DNA from: Mastigias papua
Lineage: Eukaryota; Cnidaria; Scyphozoa; Rhizostomeae; Mastigiidae
NCBI GenBank assembly: GCA_964019165.1
Contig: OZ025280.1
Span: 12,022,428 to 12,086,427 of the forward strand
Direction of reading: 5' to 3'
DNA: 64,000 bases
Both the position numbers and the translations under genes were made by a program. Of the stretch, positions 1-10,638 are shown piece after piece. The first letter of the stretch is position 1, and every line of letters starts with the position of its first letter. The notes beneath the pieces are model-generated. The model saw nothing but the letters and a program-made list of their open reading frames with translations, was not told where the DNA came from and searched no databases.

Positions 1-189
1 CACCAGTGCACATAGAAGGCTGATGAATTCTCTCACATAGTGGGGGGGTCTCTTACAATAATCTTATGTAATAAAGAGGAGGTATCAACCCCAGCGTGAC
101 AAGCTGCTACATGGGGGTGGGGGTTTAAATAGGATTTTTCTCCATTATGTACTTTTTGAATGGCCCCTTACAAGAATAATATATATTTA

Positions 190-211
190 CACACACAAAC
201 AAACAAACAAA

Positions 212-266
<55 letters not shown>
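190..266. repeat. AC / AAAC microsatellite
   Basis: A run of AAAC tetranucleotides passes into a long AC dinucleotide run. An open frame through it on the minus strand (Cys-Val repeats) is only the translation of the repeat and is not a gene. Confidence 0.95.
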
Positions 267-267
<1 letters not shown>

Positions 268-730
268 CAGAGATATGCAAGCTACTGATTTGATACATAT
301 TCATGTATAGAAACAAATCCCTATATATTACCCATTCAATCTTTACTACCTGGCATTAGACTACCTTTAGGATTCACTTAAGCTCCTAGAGGTTTGTCTG
401 CCGGAAACAATAGTGTGGGCAAAACAAAAATCATAGTGAATTGCTTTAGGTCTACCATAAGCAATATTTCCTACCATGTTTGCAATAGCTCACTTTGATT
501 GAGATGCAAATCAAGGTACCATCAAGGGGATGAATTTTGGATAGCTATTCTCGTCATATATTAGCAAATGGGCAAACGAATAGCCAACTTCTGTTACTTT
601 TGTTGCTTTTACTCTATATACTGAACCCAGATAACCCAGTTGGACAGTATTAAAGGGTGCGGCATGTTTTTCAGAAATTTTCTCTTCCTTAGAAGTGTAG
701 ATAATTCTCATGTGAACTTTCTCCTGACCA
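267..730. other. AT-rich stretch, nothing assigned
   Basis: No coding signal, structured repeat or RNA gene was seen. The last bases are pyrimidine-rich and end in CAG, and could be the intron end preceding the exon at 731. Confidence 0.5.
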
Positions 731-949
731 GGTAAGCGGAAAACATGGGTGCTGTGGACGAAAGAAGAAAGCGCTGCAGTGAAGAGGTACTTTCAAGACC
801 ACATACGACGGGGAATACTTCCGAGAAAGACCGAATGTGAAAGGGCCGTTGAGCAGCATCCATGTTTAAAGAACTGTCCCTGGTTAAAAATTCGATACCA
901 TGTCAAAAATGTCATTGCGGCAAACAAAAGGGCCAAAATCCTTAAATGA
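731..949 (+). CDS. Putative terminal exon encoding a SANT/Myb-like C-terminal domain
   Basis: An open frame of about 72 codons starts directly after a plausible 3' splice site (pyrimidine-rich tract ending CCTGACCAG) and ends at TGA 947-949. An in-frame stop lies just upstream at 725-727, so the exon should begin at the acceptor and not at an ATG. The product starts GKRKTW, then has an LWTKEESAAVKRYF segment, a PRKTECE segment, an LKNCPWLKIRYHVKN segment and a basic tail (ANKRAKILK). The spacing of Trp residues and the basic end resemble a helix-rich SANT/Myb-like domain found at the C-termini of uncharacterised, often zinc-finger-containing, animal proteins. I infer a last exon whose upstream exons lie outside or are unrecognised. 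It could instead be a captured or transposon-derived domain. No clear AATAAA close downstream was found. Confidence 0.5.
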   Translation, partial: GKRKTWVLWTKEESAAVKRYFQDHIRRGILPRKTECERAVEQHPCLKNCPWLKIRYHVKNVIAANKRAKILK

Positions 950-3560
950 GCAACTTTTTAATGGCATGGGTAATGATAAATGGGGTTGTATCTTTAATGT
1001 ACATACTATATAAATTAACAAACGCAATACTTTCAATGTAGAGTCAATATTACAGTGAATCATAGCGTAACAATTTGCGCAGTTCATAAAAAATTTCTGA
1101 TTGTTCCTAAGAGTAGAATTTCACTCAGTAGTGGCAATTGCCTGTGATGTTTGACAATTTCTGTTCATGAATCACCCCTAATTACAAAGTGCATCAAAAT
1201 TGATATAGTAAAGAAATAGCATGAAACATATCTAGCTCATTCAAGCCGTCCATTCTGAAGTCACTTATTGAAGACGACATAGATACTTATTTTTGAGGAT
1301 TTTGGAATGATTTTGAAGGTAAGACATAAACTCTCAGATCATTTATGTATGCCCTGGGGCAATATACTATAAACAAAGAGATTTTAGAGTTTCCAGCTAG
1401 TAAATATAGAGCTACATGAGATTGCAATAAGTATTTATCTTTAACTGCTTTGAATCTTGAGCAAAGCTAGCTCTACATTCCTATCCCTGTCATATCTTAA
1501 GAAGAGATTGCAAGAGAGCAGACAAATGGTTTAGTGGGGTAGGACCAGGCTTGCTTATCATGAAAATCATTCTGCACACGCATGTAAAATGTTCCCAAGG
1601 AATGGGCATGGCTTGGTAGACTTCAGCCCTTGGTCATTAATTTCAATGCCTAAATCTCTATAACTCTGTGGGCTCCAATTTTTACAAAGACAAAGGGATA
1701 TTTTAGCAAGGGGAATCTATGTTCGGTATGATGTAGCTCATTTTCAAGATAATAAATAATATTTTTTACAAAATCTTATTACTATTATAGACTCAAACCT
1801 ACGTTTGGTTTCCAGTTTCATGATATCGACTAAAGTTCCAAAATGTAATAATATGCTTCTTATATATTTTGTTAAGCAAAGTGCATTTAGAGTACTTTTA
1901 ATATGCAATTAGTTTTTTACCTTGCACGTAGCTCTTAATATAAACTTGCTTATAAGGTGCTGATACGTTGTTGTAAAGGTGCTGAAAAGTTGTATACGAA
2001 AGGAACTTAAGAAATATAATCATCCAAGTCATTATTACAAAGCATTAGCTGTAGATAGTTCGCAGGTATTGTTTCTGAATCAAACATATCTATTGCATCA
2101 AAGTTACCTTATAACTCACTCAATCATTAAAGTGATGAAGAGTTGCACGTTTTATTTCTTGTAACTTGAAACACTACCTTTTTTGCTTGCACTATGAAGC
2201 TTAACATTAACCATATTTTGGTAGGAGAGGGGGGCAAACTTGCCCCTATTGGTCTTTCATTAATAACTCCCAACAGAAAATATATTTCTTGTCGAAAAAT
2301 TAATAAGGGGGGGTGGGAGGGAAAAGTTTTATGTGAGGGATGTTTGAAAGTTTGCAAGTGATGCATTATCTCTATATTTTCAAAGGGCTGTACGGTTCTT
2401 CTGCTATAAATTGTCTTTGATAAGAAAGAAGTATATTTCAATGCTTGTCCCATATTCCTGCGCAAATGATCAAGTACAATCTGCTTAAAAATTAACAACT
2501 TCAATTCACCTTACAGTACATTTTACCTCTTATTTTGTTGTTGCCCATTTTGCCTGGGATTTATGTTTTTCAACTAGAGAACTCAGACCTGTCATTTCTA
2601 TGGCTAAAAATATTCCAAATTACCAGCTTTTTGCCAAAATTTATGATAAATAAAAATTTGGCTACTTATTCTATTTTAAAAATTTTCACAAAATTTCCCA
2701 AATTCGACAGTTACTGTAAATTTCCAGAAAATGATCAAAATTCACAAAAGTTTTGGAATACAATCCAAAGGCATCCTTCTGTAGAATCACATTAAAACTT
2801 TGCATGCAAGACAAGTAAATAACGATTTTATTATTAAATATTCGACAATTGGTATGACTACCATCAAAATTTGCTGATGTCAACGTTTTCTATTTCAGCT
2901 TTTAGCATAAATCATATATTTTTGGAAAGTACTTGCTATAAGGTGTCTACATACCAATTTTGATGGCCACATCTATAGCCAATTTGCAGATACATGGGCC
3001 CTTTTGGCCCACCTCCACAACTAAAATAGGTTAGTCAAGATAGCCTGACCAATATAGGTTCATATGAGTTTTGAAGAAGACCTACACAATTCTTGTGATG
3101 CGTTTCTTATGTGAGGCATTGCTTAAATCATCTAATTAACTTGTGAAGCAGGCAAATAATAATAATATGTCAGTGACTTTACCATGCAAGGACTAGCTGA
3201 ATGAATATAGTCTCTTAGTTTCATTCAATCTGACCGGTAACAGTGACTGAAGACCATCAAGTGCATGTTCTCAATCTTTATACCAGGAGCCAGATCATAA
3301 GACACAGTTAAGCTATTTTGTGGCAAAAACAATCAGTATAATATACTATTAAACCTTGCACTGGTCGTGAATTCAAGAAGGACTTTTTGAAAATTTTAAA
3401 CCTTGTGCTGAATATATTAAGATTTTAATTTGCTAAACATGCTCCTTTTTAAGGTAATTTCATTGTCGATTCCATACTACAAAATTGTGCAATATATTCA
3501 AAATCTTTCATGCAAGTTTTCACTCTTATTTCTTAGAAGTAACTATTTTAGACAGTAAAC
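950..3560. other. AT-rich intergenic or intronic DNA
   Basis: Only short random open frames are present. G-runs around 2225-2240 and 2309-2325 are low-complexity. No repeat termini, RNA gene or domain was recognised. Confidence 0.5.
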
Positions 3561-3609
3561 CTATAAGTATGGCAATTCGACACAATACCAGGACGTCAAA
3601 GGTAAGATG

Positions 3610-3985
3610 TGATTTTTCGATGCATTACTGGGACTGTAGGGTAAGGCGTAGGTAAGCTAGTTTAAGAAATAAATTCATAGGCTCCTAGCACTGTTCATCC
3701 TATTGTGTGTTGTCCAATAAGAAAGTAACAAAGTCACAATAAGTCATTAAAATCCACATTAAATGTGGGGTCCCGCTAATGCTGCTTTTTGGACAAATTA
3801 AGAGTAAGCATTCTGACTCATTACCGGGACTTTACAGAAACGCTATAAATGCACTAAAAATGCACTAAATAGCCTTTAAAACACTTCGTTTTTAGCGGGA
3901 CCTGGGGTAGGTCCCGATAAAGACATCAGTCCCGCTAATGTTGGGTGTCACTACCGTGCAGTCCCGGTAATGCTGCATATAGACG
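3610..3985. repeat. Cluster of inverted and direct TCCCG(N)TAAT repeats
   Basis: The motif TCCCG[C/G/A]TAA occurs on the plus strand near 3771, 3912, 3930 and 3962. It occurs inverted near 3625, 3822 and 3893, sometimes degenerate. The outermost pair (GCATTACTGGGACTG near 3620, CAGTCCCGGTAATGC near 3960) is an inverted pair about 340 bp apart. This suggests a small non-autonomous element or several nested ends. No coding sequence is present. Confidence 0.55.
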
Positions 3986-4180
3986 AACACATGCACATGA
4001 ACATACACACATAATGACATGAGCCGCGTTGTGGGACTCTATAGTTACATCAATGTTGTGTGGACTGTATAAACTGTTCAAAAGCTCGCTACAGGAAACT
4101 GACAGATATTCAATGATTAGCCACAACAAACCACAGATTCAAGACGCACCTCCTGCATTCCTTTGTTTCCGTTTTGGAAA

Positions 4181-4395
4181 GTGTGTATAAACGTAGTGGG
4201 GACTCTCAGTATACATAAACATTGTGGGGACGTCATTGTTATACTGTTTGTTTTGCCTTGCGCTTTACTTCAGTGAATGCTTCCCACTCAACAATCGTTA
4301 ACTGATTGAACAGCGAATAATGCAGTATAGGAAAGAGGTTTAAGGTTTATACACAACTTGTGGGGACATGCCTGGATACACACTTTGTGGGGACA
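4181..4395. repeat. Four spaced copies of a TATACA..TTGTGGGGAC motif
   Basis: Related motifs of about 22 bp ending in GTGGGGAC lie at 4181-4203, 4209-4232, 4344-4370 and 4374-4395, all in the same orientation. They form two close pairs about 140 bp apart. The arrangement looks like subterminal repeats of a transposon or a degenerate short-period repeat. Function unknown. Confidence 0.55.
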
Positions 4396-5606
4396 CTTAC
4401 TATAGCAATCATTCATCCAGGGTGCATTCCGTGTTTTAGGCCCAAAGATCTTCTGCGTGTACTAAAATCTATGTGCGAGGTTCAGCGTGAAAACTAGAGG
4501 GAAAAAGTGGAGTATCCAAAATCCTGCGTAGCTAGTTCGTGAAACAGACTTGTGCAGGACTTGATTCCTTTTTCTGGCTTTGGCTGGTGCTGTAGAGACT
4601 TAGTTTTTGACGCACCGCATACTCATTAGCACACCTTGATGTGCTGTCTACATGGAATGCACTCTAGTTACCCGTAACTACGCTCACTAATCACCCCTTT
4701 TCCCTATTTTTCACTTTTGAATATCTTTCTGATCTCCCAGTTACTAATTTCAAGCAAGGTGCACTGGGGAACACTGCCCCTTACAGTTTCAAGAAGGGGA
4801 AGTGCAGAAGCTCCCTTTTCGTCAATTTATTGAGTTCGGTGGAAGTGGATCAGATAAAATTGCAAAAATATTCCTACCTAACTTAACCGCATTTAGTTTA
4901 CTTTAGATGCTTCAAGGGCAATGGCGTAGTGGCATAAGATGCCAGGGGAGCTTTGCCCCCCTTAAATCACTGTAAGAAGGCGCTAAAACGAGCATATTGA
5001 CTATTTTTCATTTAACTGTGCAGGACCATTTTTAGTCAATTTCAAATTATTTTCACTTGAAAATCAACTGAGCGTGATTTTAAGGGTCGCCAAACTAGCA
5101 CAGTAAAGTGTTCAATTGAACAGATAAGATTTTTCTATTATTTTCTCACTTGAAAAGTGGCTGAGCAAGGGCATCTGTTAAGAAAATTTGAACGCTGGAT
5201 CAAACCCATACGAAGGCCCCGTTTTATTTGCAGAAAGGATTGATCTGTATGCTTCATACTTCTCTAAGCACATGACTGTAGATAGCTGAATTGGGTAGCG
5301 GTGGGAAGATGTATAGAAGCCCGATTTAGAAAAGGGCCCAATCTTCTGGAGTTATTTGGCACACAAGTGTCCATCCATTGGAACAGACCTGTAGGAATAT
5401 AAGAGCTCTGAAGGCTCTTGAGCTATGCCAACTTTTCCCTTTCTGTTCAATGTTTTTACAACTGACTTATAGTCGTGTTATAAGTGAGTTGGTACATGCA
5501 TGCAATGTGAAAAGGGAGACGTTGGTGTAGCTTCTCAGCATGAAAATCAATGATGAAACAAACATTATATTCTGTAGAAAGGCGTTTTCTGACGTTTTGA
5601 AGGATG
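4396..5606. other. Unassigned AT-rich DNA with one hAT-like end
   Basis: A CAATGGCGTAGTGG sequence at about 4919 resembles the outer end of the hAT MITEs found elsewhere in the window, but no matching partner end was identified. Nothing else was recognised. Confidence 0.4.
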
Positions 5607-5609
5607 TTA

Positions 5610-6347
5610 AGGCTGATTTCCACTTACAGAAAATTTTCTGCGGGCAGAAGCAGAACAGAACAGAAAAGCTCATGGGCATGCGTGTGGGTCACGTGAACAG
5701 GACACTTTTCTGTCCTGTTCTGTTCAGAGGATCTGTACGGAAAAGACGCCATATCATGTAAGCAGGCCAATCAGGTAGTTTTGCTGCATGATGTGTGCAT
5801 GCAAACAACATGGTACGCCCACTTGGTGATGGACAGGCCAAATACTCTCCTACCAAGGATTCCCAGATCAAGTTTGAAGTTTAATAAATTATTCGTGAAG
5901 GGTTAGTACGAAATTGTGCTGCACTTGTTGTTTGGGCATAATCCGTAAAAAAGACACCACAAGGTAGTGCTTAATGCTTCTGTATTCTAGGAGCTACTAT
6001 AGTCAATAGTTTCTCATATTCTGTTGGGCTCATGCAAAAGTACGTAAAGAATAGGGCATGATCATGAAGTTTCATCTCCTTTATCGACAAATGAAAATCT
6101 TTCACTTTTCTCACTTGGTTAATCGTGCTCACTTTTCTTCTGCGTTTCCTTTAACTCATTGGATTTCAAAGTAATAGTAGCTTCTACGTCCTAACATTCA
6201 GGCCCATCATGTTTACAACCGACAGATTTCCTATCCTATTTGCACAGAGAAGTGTTAATTAGCAGTACAAACTTTCCGTTCCGTTCCGAGGAAACTTGTC
6301 TCTTCTGTTCCTGTCAGTTGAAAATTTTCTATAAGTGGAGATCCACT
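5610..6347. mobile_element. Harbinger-type MITE, about 738 bp
   Basis: Inverted ends AGGCTGATTTCCACTTA (left) and AGTGGATCTCCACTTA (right, read on the minus strand) continue into the shared segment AGAAAATTTTC. A 3-bp TTA duplication flanks the element (5607-5609 and 6348-6350), the target type used by PIF/Harbinger elements. The interior has no transposase frame but contains palindromic bits such as ACAGGACACTTTTCTGTCCTGT. The ends resemble those of the MITE at 22558. Confidence 0.7.
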
Positions 6348-6350
6348 TTA

Positions 6351-7149
6351 CCTTTCTGGGGCCAAGCCCCAGACCCCCATTTCCATCACATTGAGCTATG
6401 GAATGGGCTAACTGGGCCACTTGCCCCAGTAATGGCAATATGAGAAGCTGCTCTGAGTTAAGCAAAAATGTACCATTATTAGTCATACATTAGTAACAGT
6501 GCTAGAAACACTTTTTCGTCATTTCAATAGAACATTTTACTATCATCACATCCAAAAAGATGGATACTGCTACAGCCAATTAGCTTTCTCTCAACTGCTG
6601 TAAGGGGAAAAGTTATTACACAAAGCAAGCTTATGGTAGCTTATAAGAGCTACTGTACATTGTTTTCTTGGGCATTTTTTGAAATTGTTTTGTCAGGCTG
6701 TTTGGCACAGCTAACGGAGATGCAAACAGGACAAGAAAGGACTGAAGCAATTGAAAAAAAATTGAGTGCTCTTTAGAAGATATACCAAGCAAAATTAGCT
6801 TGACTGATAAATATGTCGTCTAATTTCTTATGAAGAATTGCAATGCAAAAGTCAGGAAACTTGCTGAGAATAGACAAAAAGGTGAGCATTCCCAGTGATC
6901 TCAGAGGATCTAAATTAAAAACATTTCCTGCGGGAACATGTCCCCGGACCCCATGCATGTTTAAATTTAGCGAATGGCGTACTATTATTCCAGCATAATT
7001 GGCTATCATGCCTTATCCCCAGTTACACTTTGCAGGGTCATATTCTGTGGAAAATATGCAAAATGTCTAACTAAAATGTCGTAACTCTGTGTGGGAATAA
7101 GTAGGAACATAAACGTTCCCGTGATTTCAGAAAATCTAATGTATTCACT
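6351..7149. other. Unassigned repeat-like DNA
   Basis: Sequence at 7005-7055 resembles sequence near 28715-28755 (the same CC..GTTA..CTTT..TCTGTGG pattern), so part of this stretch belongs to a dispersed repeat. No coding sequence was recognised. Confidence 0.4.
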
Positions 7150-7169
7150 TCTCTATATACTAAGATCCC

Positions 7170-7230
7170 TATATGATAATTTATGCCAAACCAATCATAT
7201 TGCTCGAAATTGTACCACGTGACCTGATAT
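7170..7230 (+). promoter_or_regulatory. CCAAT box plus CACGTG E-box near the start of unit U1
   Basis: AAACCAATCA is followed about 25 bp later by CCACGTGACC. The same pair is present, inverted, near 56785-56822 and 60385-60425 in U4 and U5, where the CCAAT box is a better match (CCAATCAG). Conservation of both motifs and their spacing suggests promoter function for the unit. This rests on motifs only. Confidence 0.4.
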
Positions 7231-7496
7231 CGCGCACACGATCTCCTCCCAGGGCATTCATCCCATGGCCCCCATATTTCTGTCAAGGGTGGCCATTTGG
7301 GTCTACTACTTACATAAGAAGAGATCTGATTTTTATCATTTTTTTTTGCCGAGTTATTCCACTTTCCTCTTATCGCCATTACCAGCAATTCTGTTGCTCC
7401 TCCCTGCTGGACCGCGTGTTGTCAGTTTTGCGAGCGGTCCTGTAGGACTAAGTAACTGTGTATGTTATCGCGAGGAGACTTTGGTTGCAGTTCTTC

Positions 7497-7505
7497 CAGG
7501 TAAGC
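7497..7505 (+). promoter_or_regulatory. Splice-donor-like site in U1
   Basis: CCAG|GTAAGC matches the 5' splice-site consensus. The equivalent sites in U4 (about 56481) and U5 (about 60085), read on the minus strand, are CCAG|GTAAAC. Conservation on the same unit strand argues that it is functional, or was. Confidence 0.4.
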
Positions 7506-9689
7506 CTACTCTATTTTCCTGACATGGTTTGATTTATGAATTCCTGTATTTCCTTTGTCCATTTCATCTGTATTCTACAGTTGTGAGCCATTTATTCCCA
7601 TATCTCTCTACGAGATTCAGCCACCTTCCTTCGGGGTATTACCGCAGCGACAATTCTTCTCCAAGTTGTTCGATTCTATGTACTAAATCACAGTGCTTTT
7701 ACTGCTAACTTGTGAAAAGATATTCAACATATCTATGACTTTGTATTCGGTGCTAGATTATGGCAGGGTTATTTGCTTTTCATGCCTATTTAGATGACAT
7801 GGAATGGCTTGCTTGCTGCTTTCAGTTGGGAATGCTTTGATTAGGACTACCGTATAGTTGCCGTGTGACTTTCAGGATAATTTCGTCGTTCTGCTTCCAG
7901 TTTAGTGCTGTTTTCGCTTGATTTCATTTGCCAAGGAATCCTACTTTTCGAGGGTGATATCATCATGACAAATCTTCCCGAGCCATTCGATTCTCTCTGC
8001 TAAATCATAGTGCTTTTGCCGGTATGTTGTGATAAACCATATAGAGGGTATTTCATGTTGTATTTTGTGGTATATCATGGTGTATTTCTCTAACTTTTTA
8101 CGCTTTGTTGCCTGACGGGATAACATTCGGGAAGCTTTCAGTTTGGGTTGCTTTTGCATGATGTGAAGTTCCAGTTTTACTTTGAGGAAAATAAATTAAG
8201 GCATGATAAAATATTGACCAGTAGCGTACTGAAATTGTTTTTGCTAACTTCTAAAGTTTCCCGATTTTTTTCTGTATGAGGTTGTTCGTTGTGTTATCTA
8301 CTATAACTCTGACAGGTTTGTAGCCCTCCCCCTTATAGTTTAAGCTATGAAGAGGCTGCTGTTCGTCTTTCATGTCAGTTATGATTACAAGCAAACTACG
8401 TGACTTGCTAAGTTTCTTGAGTGTTAGCCATAAAACGTAATGGTATCCTTCAATCTTCATTCTGGTGTAGTTTCTCTAGAGACACACGAGGGGATTCCCA
8501 AGTTCACCTCACGATCGCAGATACATTTGATCCTTTGTTTCCGAACAACTACATTATAGAATTGTGACTGCAAAGGGTTCTGGAAGTTGTTCGGCAGATT
8601 CCTACTAGACTATTTAATAATTGCTGGAATTTTTAGCGTGCTGTTCACTTTCAGTTATGCTAGGCCACTCTGACATTGTTTACAGTTGAGACCGGTCTGG
8701 GTTGAGATGTTGTTTGTAACTTCTACATAGCTCATTATGTTTGCAACACAGTTATTTTAGGCTAGAGCTAGGTTGTTATCCAATTTAGTCTGTGGATTAT
8801 TGCAGTTTGATACTCTGTCTCTGTTTCTTTTCTTGCATTAGTTGAGGAAACATTCGTGTGCATTCTCTCCAAAATCTTGAGGGGCGTTTCATATTACTGT
8901 CAGTCCCGTAGCTGATGCCTTACTTACTTCCAGTACAGTTTGTAGCTGAATCCCAGTACTCTTTATTTACAACACTTCTATATTCCTTTTCACTATGGAT
9001 CATAGTGTAACTTTTGAGGAGTCAAATTAGGGGTTCCTGTATCCTGAATGTTTCTTTGCTGGAAAACAGTTGCTATAAATTCCATTAATGATTTTCATAG
9101 ATCATTCGGTACATGATGATTCAGTTTAAAGCGATTACTTACTATTAGATAGCACGATCATCGCTATTGTGTGGACTTGATTTTTCCGAGCCCCTACCAT
9201 CAACTCCCCCCACCCCAAATATGTAATTGAGAATACTGTAATTACTCGAAACCTGATTTGAAGATTAATATTCTATAGGATGTTACTTGTACATAGCAGT
9301 ATTCTTTTATTTTTATGGAGTAACACTATGGAGTCCTCTGAGCTATTATAATTCGATACAAGCTAATTTAATTGCTAAGTAAAGCTAATATACCAGATAA
9401 CAAAGGGCTACTGGATGCAACCATATTACAGGTTTATGGATCAAATTTGATTGTGTACCTGTATGGAGAAGATTTGTGATCACCCACTAGGTCATAGCCG
9501 TAGTCATTCCTGTCAGTTGATAGGCTATTTTTGTATATGTTATACACTGTTACAATTATACTACTAGATTTTCCAACACTCTCTATATTGGAAGTGAAGT
9601 ATGCAGGAGACAATACTTGATGTAGCTCTTTAATGTCTCACTGTAAAGACCATTTTGAAGAATTATGTGCTTACTTCATATACAGGAGA

Positions 9690-10287
9690 CTAGCTTAATA
9701 CTGAAAGCCCGCTAAACGCGTGCTCCCCTATCCCCAGTTCAACAGGTTACAGATTAGCCTTGGAAAGACTAACGCTGTGCCGCCATCAAAGCTGTATGGT
9801 CTGCTTTTGTGAGGAGGAAGAATCCACAAAGCTCGCATAGGATCAAGAGAAGGTGACATCATGGGCCTCTGTCATGGAGCACGTGATCTTCGGCCTTGCA
9901 TTGTGTAAATCGAGACAAATTATGAGAAAAAATTATGCAAACAATGCTCGGATACCTGCGCTAGGCTACGGGGCTGTACAGAAAAAGGATGAAAGTCAAG
10001 TAGCCCCGTAGCCTAGCGCAGGTATCCGAGCTTTGTTTGCATAATTTTTTCTCATAATTTGTCTCGATTTACACAATGCAAGGCCGAAGATCACGTGCTC
10101 CATGACAGAGGCCCATGATGTCACCTTCTCTTGATCCTATGCGAGCTTTGTGGATTCTTCCTCCTCACAAATGCAGACCATACAGCTTTGATGGCGGCAC
10201 AGCGTTAGTCTTTCCAAGGCTAATCTGTAACCTTTTGAACTGGGGATAGGGGAGCACGCGTTTAGCGGGCTTTCAGTATTAAGCTAG
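9690..10287. repeat. Foldback palindrome FB-A
   Basis: Two nearly perfect inverted arms of about 285 bp surround a loop of about 26 bp at the apex. Each outer end reads, going outward, a GC hairpin (GCACGCG/TTTAGCGGGC type), then TTTCAGTATTAAG, then CTAG. Arms contain GATTAGCCTTGGAAAGACTAAC, a TGACATCA/CRE-like site, CACGTGA, and apex-proximal GATACCTGCGCTAGGC. Both outside borders read CTAG|TCTC. This is the best-preserved full copy in the left block. Confidence 0.85.
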
Positions 10288-10629
10288 TCTCTATTTACTA
10301 AGATCCCTAAATTGCAAATGAGCAAAGATCAAATGGGCCGCCGGTCAGCTCGTGGTAAAAACTCCTCCTAGGTCTTCTGCTCGATTGGTCTCTAACTTTC
10401 GCCGAGGGTCCCGTCCTATGTCTAATTGATATTCATGATTTCATATTAATTTTATCTATTTTGTTCGCAAAGATATTCGGCAGTTTCTGATCGACTGCGT
10501 GGGGCTTTGTTGTCGCCCTTTTGTTCTCCATTGTAATCATCCGCAAGGCAAGCCTCCCTCAGTGTAGTGTCATGTCGCACTGGTTGAGGATGATTGTTTA
10601 GTCCTTGGGAAATTTCGTCTTTGTTATGG

Positions 10630-10638
10630 CAGGTGAGT
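10630..10638 (+). promoter_or_regulatory. Splice-donor-like site in U2 (first of a series)
   Basis: CAG|GTGAGT is the full consensus. It recurs at 10814-10822 and 11188-11196, and at 11416-11424 as CCAG|GTGAGTC. Later variants are AAG|GTAAGT at 12213 and TAG|GTAAGC at 12541. Counterparts on the minus strand of U6 lie at about 63763-63770 and 62934-62940. Confidence 0.4.

Larger units (their letters stand above)
7150..9689 (+). mobile_element. Composite repeat unit U1 (non-coding, about 2.5 kb)
   Basis: Begins TCTCTATATACTAAG and ends against foldback FB-A. It is the inverted homologue of U4 and U5. Shared blocks include the CCAAT/E-box region at its start, the GCGAGGAGACTTT block before a CAG|GTAAGC donor-like site at 7500, the 70-bp module near 7611, and a GAGGGGATTCCCAA block near 8488. 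No long ORF is present on either strand. The constant order of blocks relative to U4 and U5 supports a defined element rather than random sequence. The superfamily is unproved; Helitron-related is my best inference from the termini of the adjoining foldbacks. Confidence 0.65.

Noticed and set aside
125..316. Minus-strand ORF with Cys-Val repeats
   Set aside because: It is the translation of an AC dinucleotide microsatellite.
9750..9985. tRNA-like SINE head in the foldback arm
   Set aside because: The TTAG..CTAA mini-hairpin and GGATACC..GGGGC suggested tRNA-derived boxes, but no proper A or B box with correct spacing, and no cloverleaf, could be found.
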